Positions 34,536 to 43,547 are shown, counted from the stretch's first letter. The stretch: DNA of 64,000 bases from DATJGR01 sp963812255 (GCA_963812255.1 CAWEUM010000001.1:155211-219210), one strand, 5' to 3'. Notes: generated from the letters alone by a model not told the origin. A program made the numbers and translations.

Positions 34536-36854
34536 ATGAGGACGTTTCTTGCCACGGCCGCTTTTTCTATTGCTGCATCTACGGTTTCGGCGGCTCCGGA
34601 CGGCAATCCGGATCGCAACGCCTACTTCGGCGAGACACACCAACACACCGGCTGGTCGCTGGACGCCTATCTGTTCGGCAACCACGCCACCGGTCCAGCC
34701 GACGCCCTGCGTTATGCGCAAGGCGAGACGATCAAGCATCCGCTCGGCTATGACATCAAGATCGAGACACCGCTCGACTGGATGGGCGTCACCGACCACT
34801 CCGAATATGTCGGTGTCACGAAAGAGGCGAACACGCCCGGCACGTCGTTGAGCAAGCTCCCTGCGGCACAGCCTCTGATCATCAAGGATCCGAACAACCC
34901 CCAAGATATCCAGCGCGTCTTCCAGTACCTCGTCAAGCTCCTCTCCGGCGAACCGGTTCCCGCGTTGATGAGCCCCAAAATCGCGGGATCGATCTGGAAG
35001 CAGAACGTTGAGATCGCCAACGAGAACAACCATCCGGGAAAGTTCACGGCGTTCTGTTCATACGAATACACCTCGCAGCACGACTTTCGCAATCTGCACC
35101 GCAACATCTTCTTCCGCGACTGCGCGAAGGTGCCGAACATGCCCTTCAGTGCGCTGCAATCGTGGCACCCGGAGGATCTTTGGAAGTGGATGGACGGGCA
35201 ACGCAAAGCAGGCAATGAGCTGCTCGCCATTTCCCACAACGCAAACCTGTCCGACGGCTGGATGTATCCCACGGACGTCGACAGTTTCGGGCGACCCATC
35301 GACGCCGCCTGGGCGGCATCGCGCGATCGCAACGAGCGACTCGTCGAAATCAAACAGATCAAGGGACAGTCGGAAACCCATCCGCTGCTGTCGCCGAACG
35401 ACGAATTCGCCAATTACGAGATCATGAGCTTCCTGATCGGACTGCCCGAAGACTCGGGTCGGATCCCACGCATCGTGGGTAGCTACGCACGGCAGGCGCT
35501 AAAGGATGGGTTGGCGATGCAGGACGTGCGTGGCTACAACCCGTACAAGTTCGGCATCGTCGGAGGCTCGGACTCACACAACACCGGAACGCCGTACCGC
35601 CAGAACAATTTCTTCGGTGGCCACGGGCTCAACGACGGCACGATCCAGCTTCGCATGTCGGGACACATCTTCACTGGCGCCGATGTGCGTTGGGAGAACC
35701 CCGCCGGGTTGACAGGCGTTTGGGCGGAGGCGAACACCCGAGCGTCGATCTGGAATGGGATGTACCGGAAGGAGACGTTCGGCACGAGCGGCCCGCGCAT
35801 CAAGGTGCGCTTCTTCGGCGGTTGGCAATTCGACAAGGCGCTGTTCGATCAGAAGGATTGGGTCAAATCTGCTTACAAGGCAGGAGTGCCGATGGGCGCT
35901 GACCTACCGGCGCTCAAAGGCTCTGGACAAGCCCCAAGTTTTGCGCTTTGGGCCATCAAAGATCCGACCTCTGGCAATCTCGACCGAATACAGATCGTCA
36001 AGGGGTGGTCGAAGCACGGCCAAAGTTTCGAGAAGGTCTATGATGTAGTCTGGGCCGGTGATCGCAAACCCAACCCGCTTAATGGCAAGGTGCCGCCGCT
36101 GGCGAGCACCGTAGACCTCAATACGGCGACGTACACAAACACCGAAGGCTCCGTCGAACTGCGGACCGTATGGCGCGACCCCGACTTCGATCCGAGTCTG
36201 CACGCGTTCTACTACGCGCGGGTCCTTGAGATCGAGACGCCGCGTTGGAGCACGATTCAGGCACGTCAGATCGGCATCGCTCCACCCGATGTAGTGCCTT
36301 CGACGGTGCGCGAACGCGCGTGGAGCTCGCCCATCTGGTACACGCCGAACAGTGAGGCCCGCAACGGATCGGATGCAGGACGCACGGTTGCCGATCTCGC
36401 GAGGAGTGGAGCAACCGCGGTGACTGAGGCCCAGTTGAAGACGCTTCTGATCGGCAAGGCCTACTGGATGCGCAATGATGTCACCGGCGAAGTGTACAAG
36501 GTCCGATACGATTCGAACGGTACCCAGGTGACCCTGCACGTGGGTGCGAACACGCCGCAACCTAGCGCGACGAACGTAACTGTCAGCAATAGCTACCAGA
36601 CGGTTGCCACACCGTACTCGATCGCCGACGGCAGGGTTGTCGAACAGCTCTCCGGGACGCCGATTGCAATGGCGTTCTACAAATCGGGCGATACGTTCTA
36701 CGCTGCACGTAGTAACGAGTTTGGCTATGCGAACTATGAGATTCTCGCCGAGGGACCGCCCGATCTCGTGAAACTTGATCCTTCGATTGAGGCGATCAAG
36801 GATCAAGCAGGCTACCTGCACGCCAATGAACTACACCGCTCCGACGGGGGATGA
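34536..36854 (+). CDS. Secreted DUF3604 (PHP-like) domain protein
   Basis: 772 aa. Signal peptide FLATAAFSIAASTVSAAP; the mature protein opens NAYFGETHQHTGWSLDAYLFGNH and continues with DWMGVTDHSEYVGV, SYEYTSQ, AISHNANLSDG and VGGSDSHNTG. The repeated His/Asp clusters are consistent with a metal-dependent PHP-like hydrolase. The conserved domain ends near RERAWSSPIWYTPN; about 130 further residues form an extra module (LIGKAYWMRNDVTGEVYKVRYDSNG and a beta-rich tail). Reaction unknown; periplasmic. Confidence 0.82.
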   Translation: MRTFLATAAFSIAASTVSAAPDGNPDRNAYFGETHQHTGWSLDAYLFGNHATGPADALRYAQGETIKHPLGYDIKIETPLDWMGVTDHSEYVGVTKEANTPGTSLSKLPAAQPLIIKDPNNPQDIQRVFQYLVKLLSGEPVPALMSPKIAGSIWKQNVEIANENNHPGKFTAFCSYEYTSQHDFRNLHRNIFFRDCAKVPNMPFSALQSWHPEDLWKWMDGQRKAGNELLAISHNANLSDGWMYPTDVDSFGRPIDAAWAASRDRNERLVEIKQIKGQSETHPLLSPNDEFANYEIMSFLIGLPEDSGRIPRIVGSYARQALKDGLAMQDVRGYNPYKFGIVGGSDSHNTGTPYRQNNFFGGHGLNDGTIQLRMSGHIFTGADVRWENPAGLTGVWAEANTRASIWNGMYRKETFGTSGPRIKVRFFGGWQFDKALFDQKDWVKSAYKAGVPMGADLPALKGSGQAPSFALWAIKDPTSGNLDRIQIVKGWSKHGQSFEKVYDVVWAGDRKPNPLNGKVPPLASTVDLNTATYTNTEGSVELRTVWRDPDFDPSLHAFYYARVLEIETPRWSTIQARQIGIAPPDVVPSTVRERAWSSPIWYTPNSEARNGSDAGRTVADLARSGATAVTEAQLKTLLIGKAYWMRNDVTGEVYKVRYDSNGTQVTLHVGANTPQPSATNVTVSNSYQTVATPYSIADGRVVEQLSGTPIAMAFYKSGDTFYAARSNEFGYANYEILAEGPPDLVKLDPSIEAIKDQAGYLHANELHRSDGG

Positions 36855-37235
36855 CGGTAGCCAAATCGATCGGCGAGCGTAGGGCCAAATCACAGCGGAC
36901 GCGAGAGGTCGATGGATCAGCAGGTTTGCTGTGGCGTCTTTGAATCAGATCTAAGAATTAGGTCGGCCTTCTTGCTTCCTCAAGCACGGTTTCTAGATCG
37001 TGGACGTACTGAACGATGTCACGTTGTCGAGACCGGATACGTCCTGATCCAGTCCCGAGGCATTTGAACGTGCCTCATCGTGAGACCTCCGAGTGTCCAC
37101 GACACTCTGGGAAGTCCAATGGAGACGACGGCGTTTCCTTTGTCCAAATCCGTTCGGTAAGGCACCGATGGCGACGTACAGTCCGACATCGCTGGATATT
37201 ACGAAATCTCCCCTCAGGTTGAGGGTGTGACGACT
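36855..37235. other. Non-coding interval, no gene recognised
   Basis: 381 bases between the convergent DUF3604 and Crp/Fnr genes. The only open frame above 60 codons (37016-37222) is Arg/Ser/Cys-rich and not protein-like. GAGGCA/TGCCTC near 37054-37073 can form a small hairpin. The region is less GC-biased than the genes around it and may be degraded sequence. Confidence 0.5.
37211..37225 (-). terminator. Possible stem-loop terminator of the Crp/Fnr gene
   Basis: CCCTCA-GGT-TGAGGG forms a perfect 6-bp stem with a 3-base loop, 10 bp beyond the stop of the minus-strand regulator gene. Only a short T-rich tract (ATTTC) follows on that strand, so termination strength is uncertain. Confidence 0.3.
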
Positions 37236-37964
37236 CTACCGAGCCACATAAGACAGGAGTCGATCAGACTCCGTCTTGACGACCTGGTAGCACTCGCAGG
37301 ATCGTGATTCGAGACCCGCGCGGTCGAGTACGGTGATGTGGCCTCGTTGATATTGAATCAATCCGGCGCGCTGCAATTTGCCCGCGGCTTCCGTGACACC
37401 TTCTCGGCGCACGCCCAACATGCTGGCGATCAGCTCCTGAGTCATGACGAGTTCGTTCGCGGGCAGGCGATCCAGGCTCAACAGCAGCCATCGGCACAAT
37501 TGTTGGTCGATTGAATGATGCCGATTGCACACGGCCGTCTGGGCCATCTGGGTAATCAGCGCTTGGGTATACCGGAGCAGGAGATGCATCATCGCGCCGA
37601 AACGCCCGAACTCTTTCTTAAGTAATTCGGTTTTTATCCGGTATCCGTGCCCACCACTCTGTACCACCGCACGGCTGGGCGTCGTGTCACCACCCATGAA
37701 CAACGAGACGCCAAGGATACCTTCGTTGCCGACGACCGCGATTTCTGCGGACGCACCATCTTCCATGACGTACAGCAGTGACACGATCGCGGTCGTCGGG
37801 AAGTACACGTACCGCATCTTTGTTCCGGGCTCATAGAGGACATCGCCGAGTTCCATCGCTATCAGTTCTGCATGGGAAGTGATCCGCTCGTAGTCGGCGG
37901 CGGGCATGGCATCGAGCAAATGATTTTGGTGTGGGCTGTCGGGCATAGCTGCTGGCGCATGAAC
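37236..37964 (-). CDS. Crp/Fnr-family transcriptional regulator
   Basis: 242 aa. Cyclic-nucleotide-binding-type beta barrel (VLYEPGTKMRYVYFPTTAIVSLLYVMEDGASAEIAVVGNEGILGVSLFMGG) followed by a winged helix (ELVMTQELIASMLGVRREGVTEAAGKLQRAGLIQYQRGHITVLD). No Fnr-type N-terminal cysteine cluster, and the barrel lacks the canonical cAMP RxS pair, so the ligand is unknown. Start: ATG 37964 or 37946, both without good ribosome sites. It is transcribed away from a 415-bp non-coding region. Confidence 0.87.
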   Translation of the reverse strand, partial: VHAPAAMPDSPHQNHLLDAMPAADYERITSHAELIAMELGDVLYEPGTKMRYVYFPTTAIVSLLYVMEDGASAEIAVVGNEGILGVSLFMGGDTTPSRAVVQSGGHGYRIKTELLKKEFGRFGAMMHLLLRYTQALITQMAQTAVCNRHHSIDQQLCRWLLLSLDRLPANELVMTQELIASMLGVRREGVTEAAGKLQRAGLIQYQRGHITVLDRAGLESRSCECYQVVKTESDRLLSYVAR

Positions 37965-38317
37965 CATCAGGATCACACTACTCGTAGAGAGTAACAGTAT
38001 CTGTCCGCGAGCGAACAAAAGCGCTTCGCGGTGTTCGACACTGCGGGCTGGACTCGAGTTCCTCGCGCCAAATCAGTCGTCGGTGCGGGGGAGGTTCGGT
38101 GATTTCGGGATATCGGCTCGGTTGCGACGGCTCGCACACCAATGGATTCGAGCAGATCCCGACTCTTGACGGTCCTCCTCGCAATCCTGACTCGTGATCA
38201 AGTACGTCGCCTCTTGGCGCCGCGCGTCGAGATCTGCGGCACGACGGTGGTGCCCTAGCTGAGCGCGGACGCAGGGCTAATTTGCGCAGGATCTTTCTCT
38301 ACACCGAGCGTCTGCGC

Positions 38318-38346
38318 TTGATACTGGATAAATATCCAGTTATCGT
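38318..38346 (+). promoter_or_regulatory. Sigma70-type promoter overlapped by the LexA box
   Basis: TTGATA (38318-38323) and TATCGT (38341-38346) are separated by exactly 17 bp, and the LexA box fills the spacer. Bound LexA would block RNA polymerase. The predicted start site near 38353 leaves a leader of about 27 bases before the ATG at 38380. Confidence 0.6.
38322..38341. promoter_or_regulatory. LexA (SOS) box
   Basis: TACTGGATAAATATCCAGTT has the CTG-N10-CAG core with an AT-rich centre, and an 8-bp perfect inverted repeat (ACTGGATA/TATCCAGT). It agrees with the gammaproteobacterial consensus TACTGTATATATATACAGTA at 16 of 20 positions. Position between -35 and -10 elements is typical of LexA repression. 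Confidence 0.8.
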
Positions 38347-38379
38347 CTCGCCACCTGCTGGACGTCAGCGATACATCCT

Positions 38380-38778
38380 ATGCACTCAGTCCAGACCATT
38401 GCGCTGCAACGCATCGATCCAAATCACGTCCATGTCATCGCGCCAGAAACGTGGGAGCAGTTCTGTCGTGGCGGCACGCCACTGGTGCGCGCCAATCTGC
38501 GCGACAGCTTACGCAGCGGGGGCCGAGTCGATCTACTGCTGATGACACTCCGCGATGGGGTCTGCGAAGAGATCGATGCAATCACCCTCGCGCTCGATGA
38601 GAACGGGTATCTGATGAGACTCGATGCGGGCCTGCGACCGCTACCGCGACATCCGTCGTTGCTCGACGCGCGCAGCGCATTCGTCCGCCGTTATCTGAAA
38701 CACGCTCACCACTGGCGCCCGAGTGATGAACTGATCAATCAGGCTCTCGCACTCATCAGCTGCTCTCACACTGTCTGA
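38380..38778 (+). CDS. SOS-regulated gene of unknown function
   Basis: 132 aa, soluble, no signal peptide. Not SulA, UmuD, DinB, ImuA or another SOS protein I recognise. Visible features: RIDPNHVHVIAPETWEQFCRGGTPLVRANLRDSLRSGG, a hydrophobic strand VDLLLMTL, and HAHHWRPSDELINQALALIS near the end. It follows a well-placed LexA box and promoter; the ATG 38380 has no clear ribosome site. Its last 23 bp overlap the convergent lipoprotein gene. Expression after DNA damage is inferred from the operator. Confidence 0.65.
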   Translation: MHSVQTIALQRIDPNHVHVIAPETWEQFCRGGTPLVRANLRDSLRSGGRVDLLLMTLRDGVCEEIDAITLALDENGYLMRLDAGLRPLPRHPSLLDARSAFVRRYLKHAHHWRPSDELINQALALISCSHTV

Positions 38779-39247
38779 GGCTGAAATCCAGAACGCGCTG
38801 TGCAACCATCGCGAGAGACTTGAGGTCCGGCGGCAATTGAGCCATCGCGGACTCGTGCCATTCCGCGTGTGCGGTGCGTTTTGTGCCATCGCTCACTTGC
38901 AGCGTCACGTTGAGCCTCCACGTGATCCGGTCGCAGCACTCCTCACGCTTCGCGGGCAGATAGTCGGTTTGCCAGTTGCCTGGCGCAACCGAACCAACTG
39001 CCTGTTGAATGGCGCGCAGATCGTCTCGTTTGAGTGTGACCTCGCAGCTGCGGCCCAGACGAGAGGACTCAACTTGGCCGTCAGATTTCACGACTACGTT
39101 GCCCTGCCCGTACCCACTAATCCCTCCGGCTGAATCGAGCTCCAGGCGCCAACGGAATTGCTCGGTTGCCGAGGGTGTGCAGGCGCAGATACCTAGCACG
39201 ATGAGCCACGCGCACGCGCGGCGAGCCGATTCAATCGCTAACGACAT
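38756..39247 (-). CDS. Hypothetical lipoprotein
   Basis: 163 aa. Signal ARRACAWLIVLGICAC with a possible lipobox ICAC. The mature part has alternating beta-type strands (FRWRLELDSAGGISGYGQGNVVVKSDGQVESS) and a CC pair in KREECCDRITWRLNVTL, possibly a disulfide site. No family recognised. The 3' end overlaps the SOS-type gene in convergent orientation. Confidence 0.6.
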   Translation of the reverse strand: MSLAIESARRACAWLIVLGICACTPSATEQFRWRLELDSAGGISGYGQGNVVVKSDGQVESSRLGRSCEVTLKRDDLRAIQQAVGSVAPGNWQTDYLPAKREECCDRITWRLNVTLQVSDGTKRTAHAEWHESAMAQLPPDLKSLAMVAQRVLDFSLRQCESS

Positions 39248-39368
39248 TCAAATCCTCGTTCGATTGGGTCACTCGTTTATCGTACAGGGTTGATCGCATA
39301 GGCACGGCGGTTTGAATGGCGCGAGCACCGCGTTAGAGTGCCCCGCCAAAGTCTTGGAGAACACGAAC

Positions 39369-40250
39369 ATGTCGGAAAGCGTTTCGGTTGGCGAGTTGTC
39401 GAATCTGTGGCGCTTTCCGGTCAAGTCGATGCTCGGCGCACCCTGCGGTGACGCAACGATCACTGAGCTAGGCCTGCTCGGTGATCGCGCGTACGGTTTG
39501 ATCGAAAGCGAATCCGGCAAAGTGATCAGCGCCAAGAATGTCAAGGCGTATCCGGATCTGTTCGCGTGTCGGGCTGCGTTCGATGAACCGCCGCGGCTGG
39601 GCCATGAAATGCCACCCGTTCGGATCAGCCTGCCCAACGGGCGCACGATCTCGAGCGATTCGGCCGACTGCGACGTCGAACTCTCGCGGTTCTTCGGTCG
39701 CGACGTGTCGTTGGCGCGCAATGCACCGGTCAACTTCACCATCGACGAACATCACCCGGACATCGACAACGACGACCTCGGGCCGGTCGCCGAAGCACAA
39801 CTGGGGTCGGCACTGTTCGCAAAGATCGGCGCACCGTCACCGGTTCCTGAGGGCGCGTTCCTCGATGCGTTCCCGCTTTCCGTACTGACCACCGCGACGC
39901 TCGACCATTTGAACACCTTGCAGCCGCGGAGCCAGTTCGATGAACGCCGCTTTCGAATGAACGTGATCGTGCATACACAGTCGGCCGGATTTGTGGAGAA
40001 CGCCTGGGTGAATCACAGCCTCGAGATCGGCGAGCATGTGCGGCTTCGTATTGCGATGCCCGATCCGCGCTGCGTGATGACGACACTGGCTCAAAGCGAC
40101 TTATCACGCGATATCGAGGTGCTGCGCACGCTGGCCACGCACAACAGAATTCAGGTGGGCGATTTCGGCGCATTGCCGTGTGCCGGAGTCTATGCGCTGG
40201 TCACATCGCCTGGCGCGATACGCATCGGCGATGCCGTCCGCCTGGCGTGA
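39369..40250 (+). CDS. MOSC-domain protein (YcbX/MOSC N-terminal type)
   Basis: 293 aa. N-terminal MOSC beta-barrel: SNLWRFPVKSMLGAPCGDATITELGLLGDRAYGLIE. The MOSC core FDERRFRMNVIVHT to ARLRIAMPDPRCVMTT includes the conserved Cys (PDPRCVMTT) that binds molybdenum cofactor in mARC-like reductases. Unlike E. coli YcbX it lacks a C-terminal ferredoxin domain. It may reduce N-hydroxylated compounds with a separate electron donor. ATG 39369 is chosen; the upstream 19 codons of open frame are not conserved in type. Confidence 0.82.
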   Translation: MSESVSVGELSNLWRFPVKSMLGAPCGDATITELGLLGDRAYGLIESESGKVISAKNVKAYPDLFACRAAFDEPPRLGHEMPPVRISLPNGRTISSDSADCDVELSRFFGRDVSLARNAPVNFTIDEHHPDIDNDDLGPVAEAQLGSALFAKIGAPSPVPEGAFLDAFPLSVLTTATLDHLNTLQPRSQFDERRFRMNVIVHTQSAGFVENAWVNHSLEIGEHVRLRIAMPDPRCVMTTLAQSDLSRDIEVLRTLATHNRIQVGDFGALPCAGVYALVTSPGAIRIGDAVRLA

Positions 40251-40291
40251 ACGATGGTGCAAATGATCTCACGCGAACCGGGTCATATCGG

Positions 40292-40987
40292 ATGATCGTC
40301 TGCCACCGACATCGGTTCATTTTCATCAACACCCGCCAGACCTCCGGCACAGCAATCGAAACCGCTCTATCGGCATTTTGCAACGACGATGACATTGTCG
40401 CCCGCAGCCAAAGCGCCAACGAGGCACCAAGGCCGCATGACCCGGGTATGAATGACACACTTGCATTGACGCAGTATCGGCCCGCCGACTGGCTGCGGTT
40501 GATGCTCCGCGGTCGGCGCGCACGGCTGGACAAACACCTGCCCGCCGCGGAGATCCGGGACCTCATCGGCGAGGCCACCTGGAACGACTATTTCAAGTTT
40601 TGCGTTGAGCGCGATCCCTGGGACAAAGCGGTAGCCTTGTACACGGAACACACTCGTGGACTGGATCCAAAGCCAACGATCGCCGAATACTTTGCGCATA
40701 CGCCACCCGAAATTTTTTCGAATTTCCCGATCTATTCGATCGACGGGGCGCTGGCAGTGGACCGCGTGGTCCGTTTCGAGCACCTCGGAGCAGAACTCGA
40801 AGCGATTGGCAATCTATTGAATCTTCCACAACCTCTACGTCTGCCCACACCGAATACCGCGCCGGCGCCATCTCACTACTCTTCCACGTTGGGTCCATCG
40901 GAACGCGCCGTTATCGATGCTGCATGCGCCCGCGAGATTGAAACGTTCGGCTACGCTTTCAGCGAGGTTGCGCCGGAAGACCGATGA
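40292..40987 (+). CDS. Sulfotransferase-family protein
   Basis: 231 aa. The start (MIVCHRHRFIFINTRQTSGTAIETAL) is the strand-loop-helix of sulfotransferase-2 proteins. The usual PAPS-binding Lys of the [RK]KTxGTS loop is Gln here (RQTSGT), so activity is in doubt. CVERDPWDKAVALY supplies the 3'-phosphate-binding Arg/Asp segment, and RFEHLGAEL follows the family pattern. Lacks a signal peptide. Acceptor unknown; possibly a cell-surface glycan. Confidence 0.7.
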   Translation: MIVCHRHRFIFINTRQTSGTAIETALSAFCNDDDIVARSQSANEAPRPHDPGMNDTLALTQYRPADWLRLMLRGRRARLDKHLPAAEIRDLIGEATWNDYFKFCVERDPWDKAVALYTEHTRGLDPKPTIAEYFAHTPPEIFSNFPIYSIDGALAVDRVVRFEHLGAELEAIGNLLNLPQPLRLPTPNTAPAPSHYSSTLGPSERAVIDAACAREIETFGYAFSEVAPEDR

Positions 40988-41113
40988 CAGAATCGATGGC
41001 GTGCGTGCGAGGCGCGCGCCACGATTCCACCCTGCGCGTCGCATCACGGTATTGGTTCGTGCACGTCGCTAAGATGCGGCAGCATTTTTAGCCGACCCAC
41101 TCGAGCATCGAAG

Positions 41114-41272
41114 ATGAACGCGCCAGCTGATTCGAATCCCCAACCATCCCAACCCGATCGCGACACCAGGGAAGCGGCCGAACGCCTGCGTCGTACGCTG
41201 CAGCACCAACGCGCAAAGCGTCTCGACCGACGCGATCCCGCACGACGCCTGACACACGGACGCTTCGGCTGA
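41114..41272 (+). CDS. Possible small basic protein
   Basis: 52 aa (MNAPADSNPQPSQPDRDT, then an Arg-rich helix EAAERLRRTLQHQRAKRLDR). It lies in the 477-base gap (40988-41464) before the YcgR-like gene, which otherwise shows nothing. No good ribosome site. The amphipathic helix and absence of a competing frame are the only support. Confidence 0.3.
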   Translation: MNAPADSNPQPSQPDRDTREAAERLRRTLQHQRAKRLDRRDPARRLTHGRFG

Positions 41273-41464
41273 TCGGACTCGAGGCGGCCAGTCAAATCTG
41301 AACCGCCTCACACTTTACCTACTTTCGTGCGGCGGCCGCGCCGTCACCCAACGCAGTTAACGGTACGATCGATTGCCACTGACGAGAATCGGCTTCTGAA
41401 CTCGCAAGGATTCGTAAGTGGTACCGATGCGGATTCGATCCCAGGCCGACTGCGGGTTGCCGCG

Positions 41465-42193
41465 GTGACTGAAACCCAATCATCAACCGGTGTTCAGGCG
41501 AGCACCTATCTAACCGATCGCGCCGAAATAGAGCGCGTGTTTCGTATCTTTCGCGACCGTAGTTCGCCGATGCAGCTGCGCTTCGGCAGGACCGAAGATC
41601 AGTACACGGCACGTGTGCTGGAAGTCACCGCGAAACAGTTTCTGCTCGAAGACATCCGGCCGCGCACCGGCCTGCGCCTGATGCGTGATCGCGAACCGTT
41701 CAGCCTCGCCGGACGCGTCGACGGAATCTACGCGCACGTCGATGAATTGCGTGTCCACGGGATCGCCGAGGATCGCGGTATCCCCTACTTCGTGTTGAAC
41801 CTACCCAGCGAAGTGTTGTACCAGCAGCGGCGGCGCGCGGCCCGGTTCCGATTGCCGCTGAACGTAGCAAAGGACGGCGCGCGTATAACGTTGCACCGTA
41901 CCGATCGAGATCTAGTGGGCTATCTCCTCGACATCTCCGCAGGCGGTTGCCGCGCGGTGTTCGACATCGGGTCCGATCCACAGCTGCAACACAACGAAAT
42001 TGTCGAGCGCACCGACATCGACGTTCCGCAGGTGCTTGCATTGACTGCACGCACCGTCATCCGGCACCACGATTTCAACAAAAAGACCGGCCGGCTGGCG
42101 TGTGGGGTCGAGTTCGCAGCGATGCCAGTACGCGATCGGCGGCACCTCGAACAGTTCATTCAGAAGATCGCCAGGACAACCGAGCCACTGTAG
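41465..42193 (+). CDS. YcgR-like flagellar brake / PilZ-domain protein
   Basis: 242 aa from GTG 41465, which fits the family length; the frame stays open to 41327. An N-terminal YcgR-N-type region (RFGRTEDQYTARVLEVTAKQFLLEDIRPRTGLRLMRDREPFSLAGRVDGIYAHV) is followed by PilZ with YQQRRRAARFRLPLNV and YLLDISAGGCRA, the RxxxR and DxSxxG c-di-GMP motifs intact. It would link c-di-GMP to motility or surface traits. No flagellar genes are near. Its end overlaps the convergent gene by 38 bp. Confidence 0.8.
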   Translation: MTETQSSTGVQASTYLTDRAEIERVFRIFRDRSSPMQLRFGRTEDQYTARVLEVTAKQFLLEDIRPRTGLRLMRDREPFSLAGRVDGIYAHVDELRVHGIAEDRGIPYFVLNLPSEVLYQQRRRAARFRLPLNVAKDGARITLHRTDRDLVGYLLDISAGGCRAVFDIGSDPQLQHNEIVERTDIDVPQVLALTARTVIRHHDFNKKTGRLACGVEFAAMPVRDRRHLEQFIQKIARTTEPL

Positions 42194-42794
42194 AAGGCAG
42201 GTGCTCGAGACGGCGCAGTCCAGCTTCGTCATCGACGTCCCACAACCGATCGAGCACCGAGACATCCAGCCCCAGGGCCGCTGCTCGACGCATCGTTTCT
42301 GCGAAGACGTCCGACGTGCTCCAGATCATTCCGCGAAGCAGTTCGGGTTGCGGACAACGCATGCCGATCAGCACATAGCCACCGTCTTCGACCGGTCCAA
42401 CCACCACGTCGGAGCCACGTTCCAGGGCAGCTGCGGCGGCGTTCAGGTATGCCGCGTCCAAGACCGGGCAGTCACTGCCGATGACAATCGCGCCACGGCC
42501 ACGGCCAGTGATATCCCTGATGACGGCGAGCATGCGTTCGCCGAGATTGCCTGCACACTGATGCCGAACAGAAAACCGATGCGTCGGCAGCGCCTCCGGA
42601 TCACCATCCACCCAGATCTCGGCATCGAGACCGGAATCGGTGACCGCTTCAAGCGTTCGCTCGAGCAACAGGCGTTGCACCTCGAGCGCGGTCGATTCGC
42701 CAACAACGCGTGCAAGGCGCGTTTTTACATGGCCCGCAACTGGGGCGCGCGTGAACACGCAAACCAGCGGCGATTCGCGAAACTTAGCGCCCAT
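42156..42794 (-). CDS. TIGR04282-family glycosyltransferase-like (DUF2064) protein
   Basis: 212 aa. The nucleotidyl/glycosyltransferase-like fold is seen in VCVFTRAPVAGHVKTRLA, the IVIGSDCPVLDAAYL and VVVGPVEDGGYVLIGM motifs, all typical of DUF2064. It normally occurs beside a TIGR04283 glycosyltransferase, as here. ATG 42794 overlaps the end of that upstream gene by 11 bp. Substrates of the pair are not established. It ends inside the YcgR-like gene on the other strand. Confidence 0.82.
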   Translation of the reverse strand: MGAKFRESPLVCVFTRAPVAGHVKTRLARVVGESTALEVQRLLLERTLEAVTDSGLDAEIWVDGDPEALPTHRFSVRHQCAGNLGERMLAVIRDITGRGRGAIVIGSDCPVLDAAYLNAAAAALERGSDVVVGPVEDGGYVLIGMRCPQPELLRGMIWSTSDVFAETMRRAAALGLDVSVLDRLWDVDDEAGLRRLEHLPSTVARLSWRSSE

Positions 42795-43470
42795 AATAGA
42801 CCCGTTCGAGATACTCCGGCGATGCACCGAAGAAGTATTGCAGACGCAGACGCCACATCAACAGAATCGTTTTGATGGTGCCGTACCGCTGCCAGCGGCG
42901 CACCGATGCACCGATCCGAGCATTGAGACAAACGGGGCGCGCGTAGCGCCGAAGCCGCTTCGTCAGTTCGATGTCTTCCATCAACGCCTGATCCGGAATT
43001 CCGGCGATCAGCTCGAGCAGATCGCGACGTACGAAGATAGCCTGATCGCCGGTGCAGATACCGGACCATCGCGAGCGCAGGTTCATCGCCGATTCGACGA
43101 CCCGGAATAGCCCAGCGGTTCCTTCGAGGCGCACATCGAATCGCCCCCAAGCGGCACCGTGCTGCACGATTGCTCCGCGTATCGCGTGCCAGGCTCGTTC
43201 ATCTACCCGCGCATCCGCATGCAACATCCAGATCCAATCTCCATCCGCCAACCCGACCCCCGCAATCAATTGGCGTGCACGACCGCGCGCCGTCCGAATC
43301 GCGACGTCGGCGCGTCCGCAGGCCAGTTCGAAGGAATCGTCGGAGCTGCCGCCATCGACCACGATGCGTTGCGCATCAAATCCCGAAATCACGTCGAGGT
43401 CACTCAGCAACGTACCCAGAGCGACGGCGTCGTTGAGGACGGGGATGACGATCGAAATAGAGGAGCCCAT
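42784..43470 (-). CDS. TIGR04283-family GT2 glycosyltransferase
   Basis: 228 aa. GT-A fold: ISIVIPVLNDAVAL, VDGGSSDDSFELA, the DxD-like LHADARVDERAW, and GDQAIFVRRDLLELIAGIPDQALMEDIELTKRLRR. It is the usual partner of DUF2064. Start taken at ATG 43470 (GSSISIVIPV), with ATG 43479 as alternative; neither has a clear ribosome site. The acceptor is unknown, probably a lipid- or protein-linked glycan. Confidence 0.85.
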   Translation of the reverse strand: MGSSISIVIPVLNDAVALGTLLSDLDVISGFDAQRIVVDGGSSDDSFELACGRADVAIRTARGRARQLIAGVGLADGDWIWMLHADARVDERAWHAIRGAIVQHGAAWGRFDVRLEGTAGLFRVVESAMNLRSRWSGICTGDQAIFVRRDLLELIAGIPDQALMEDIELTKRLRRYARPVCLNARIGASVRRWQRYGTIKTILLMWRLRLQYFFGASPEYLERVYYGR

Positions 43471-43547
43471 ACAACGCATAGTCTGGACAACGACCGGGCG
43501 AGCCAGACTCCCCCAAGATCGCGCGGATTGATCGTCACCTCATCGTG

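Larger units (their letters stand above)
37965..38379. other. Divergent intergenic region with an SOS-type promoter
   Basis: 415 bases separate the divergent Crp/Fnr and SOS-type genes. The right end contains the LexA box and promoter described separately. The remainder (about 37990-38290) shows no gene and no recognised site. Confidence 0.6.

Noticed and set aside
37016..37222. 68-codon frame in the DUF3604 to Crp/Fnr gap
   Set aside because: Composition is Arg/Ser/His-rich without hydrophobic pattern, no ribosome site; considered chance.
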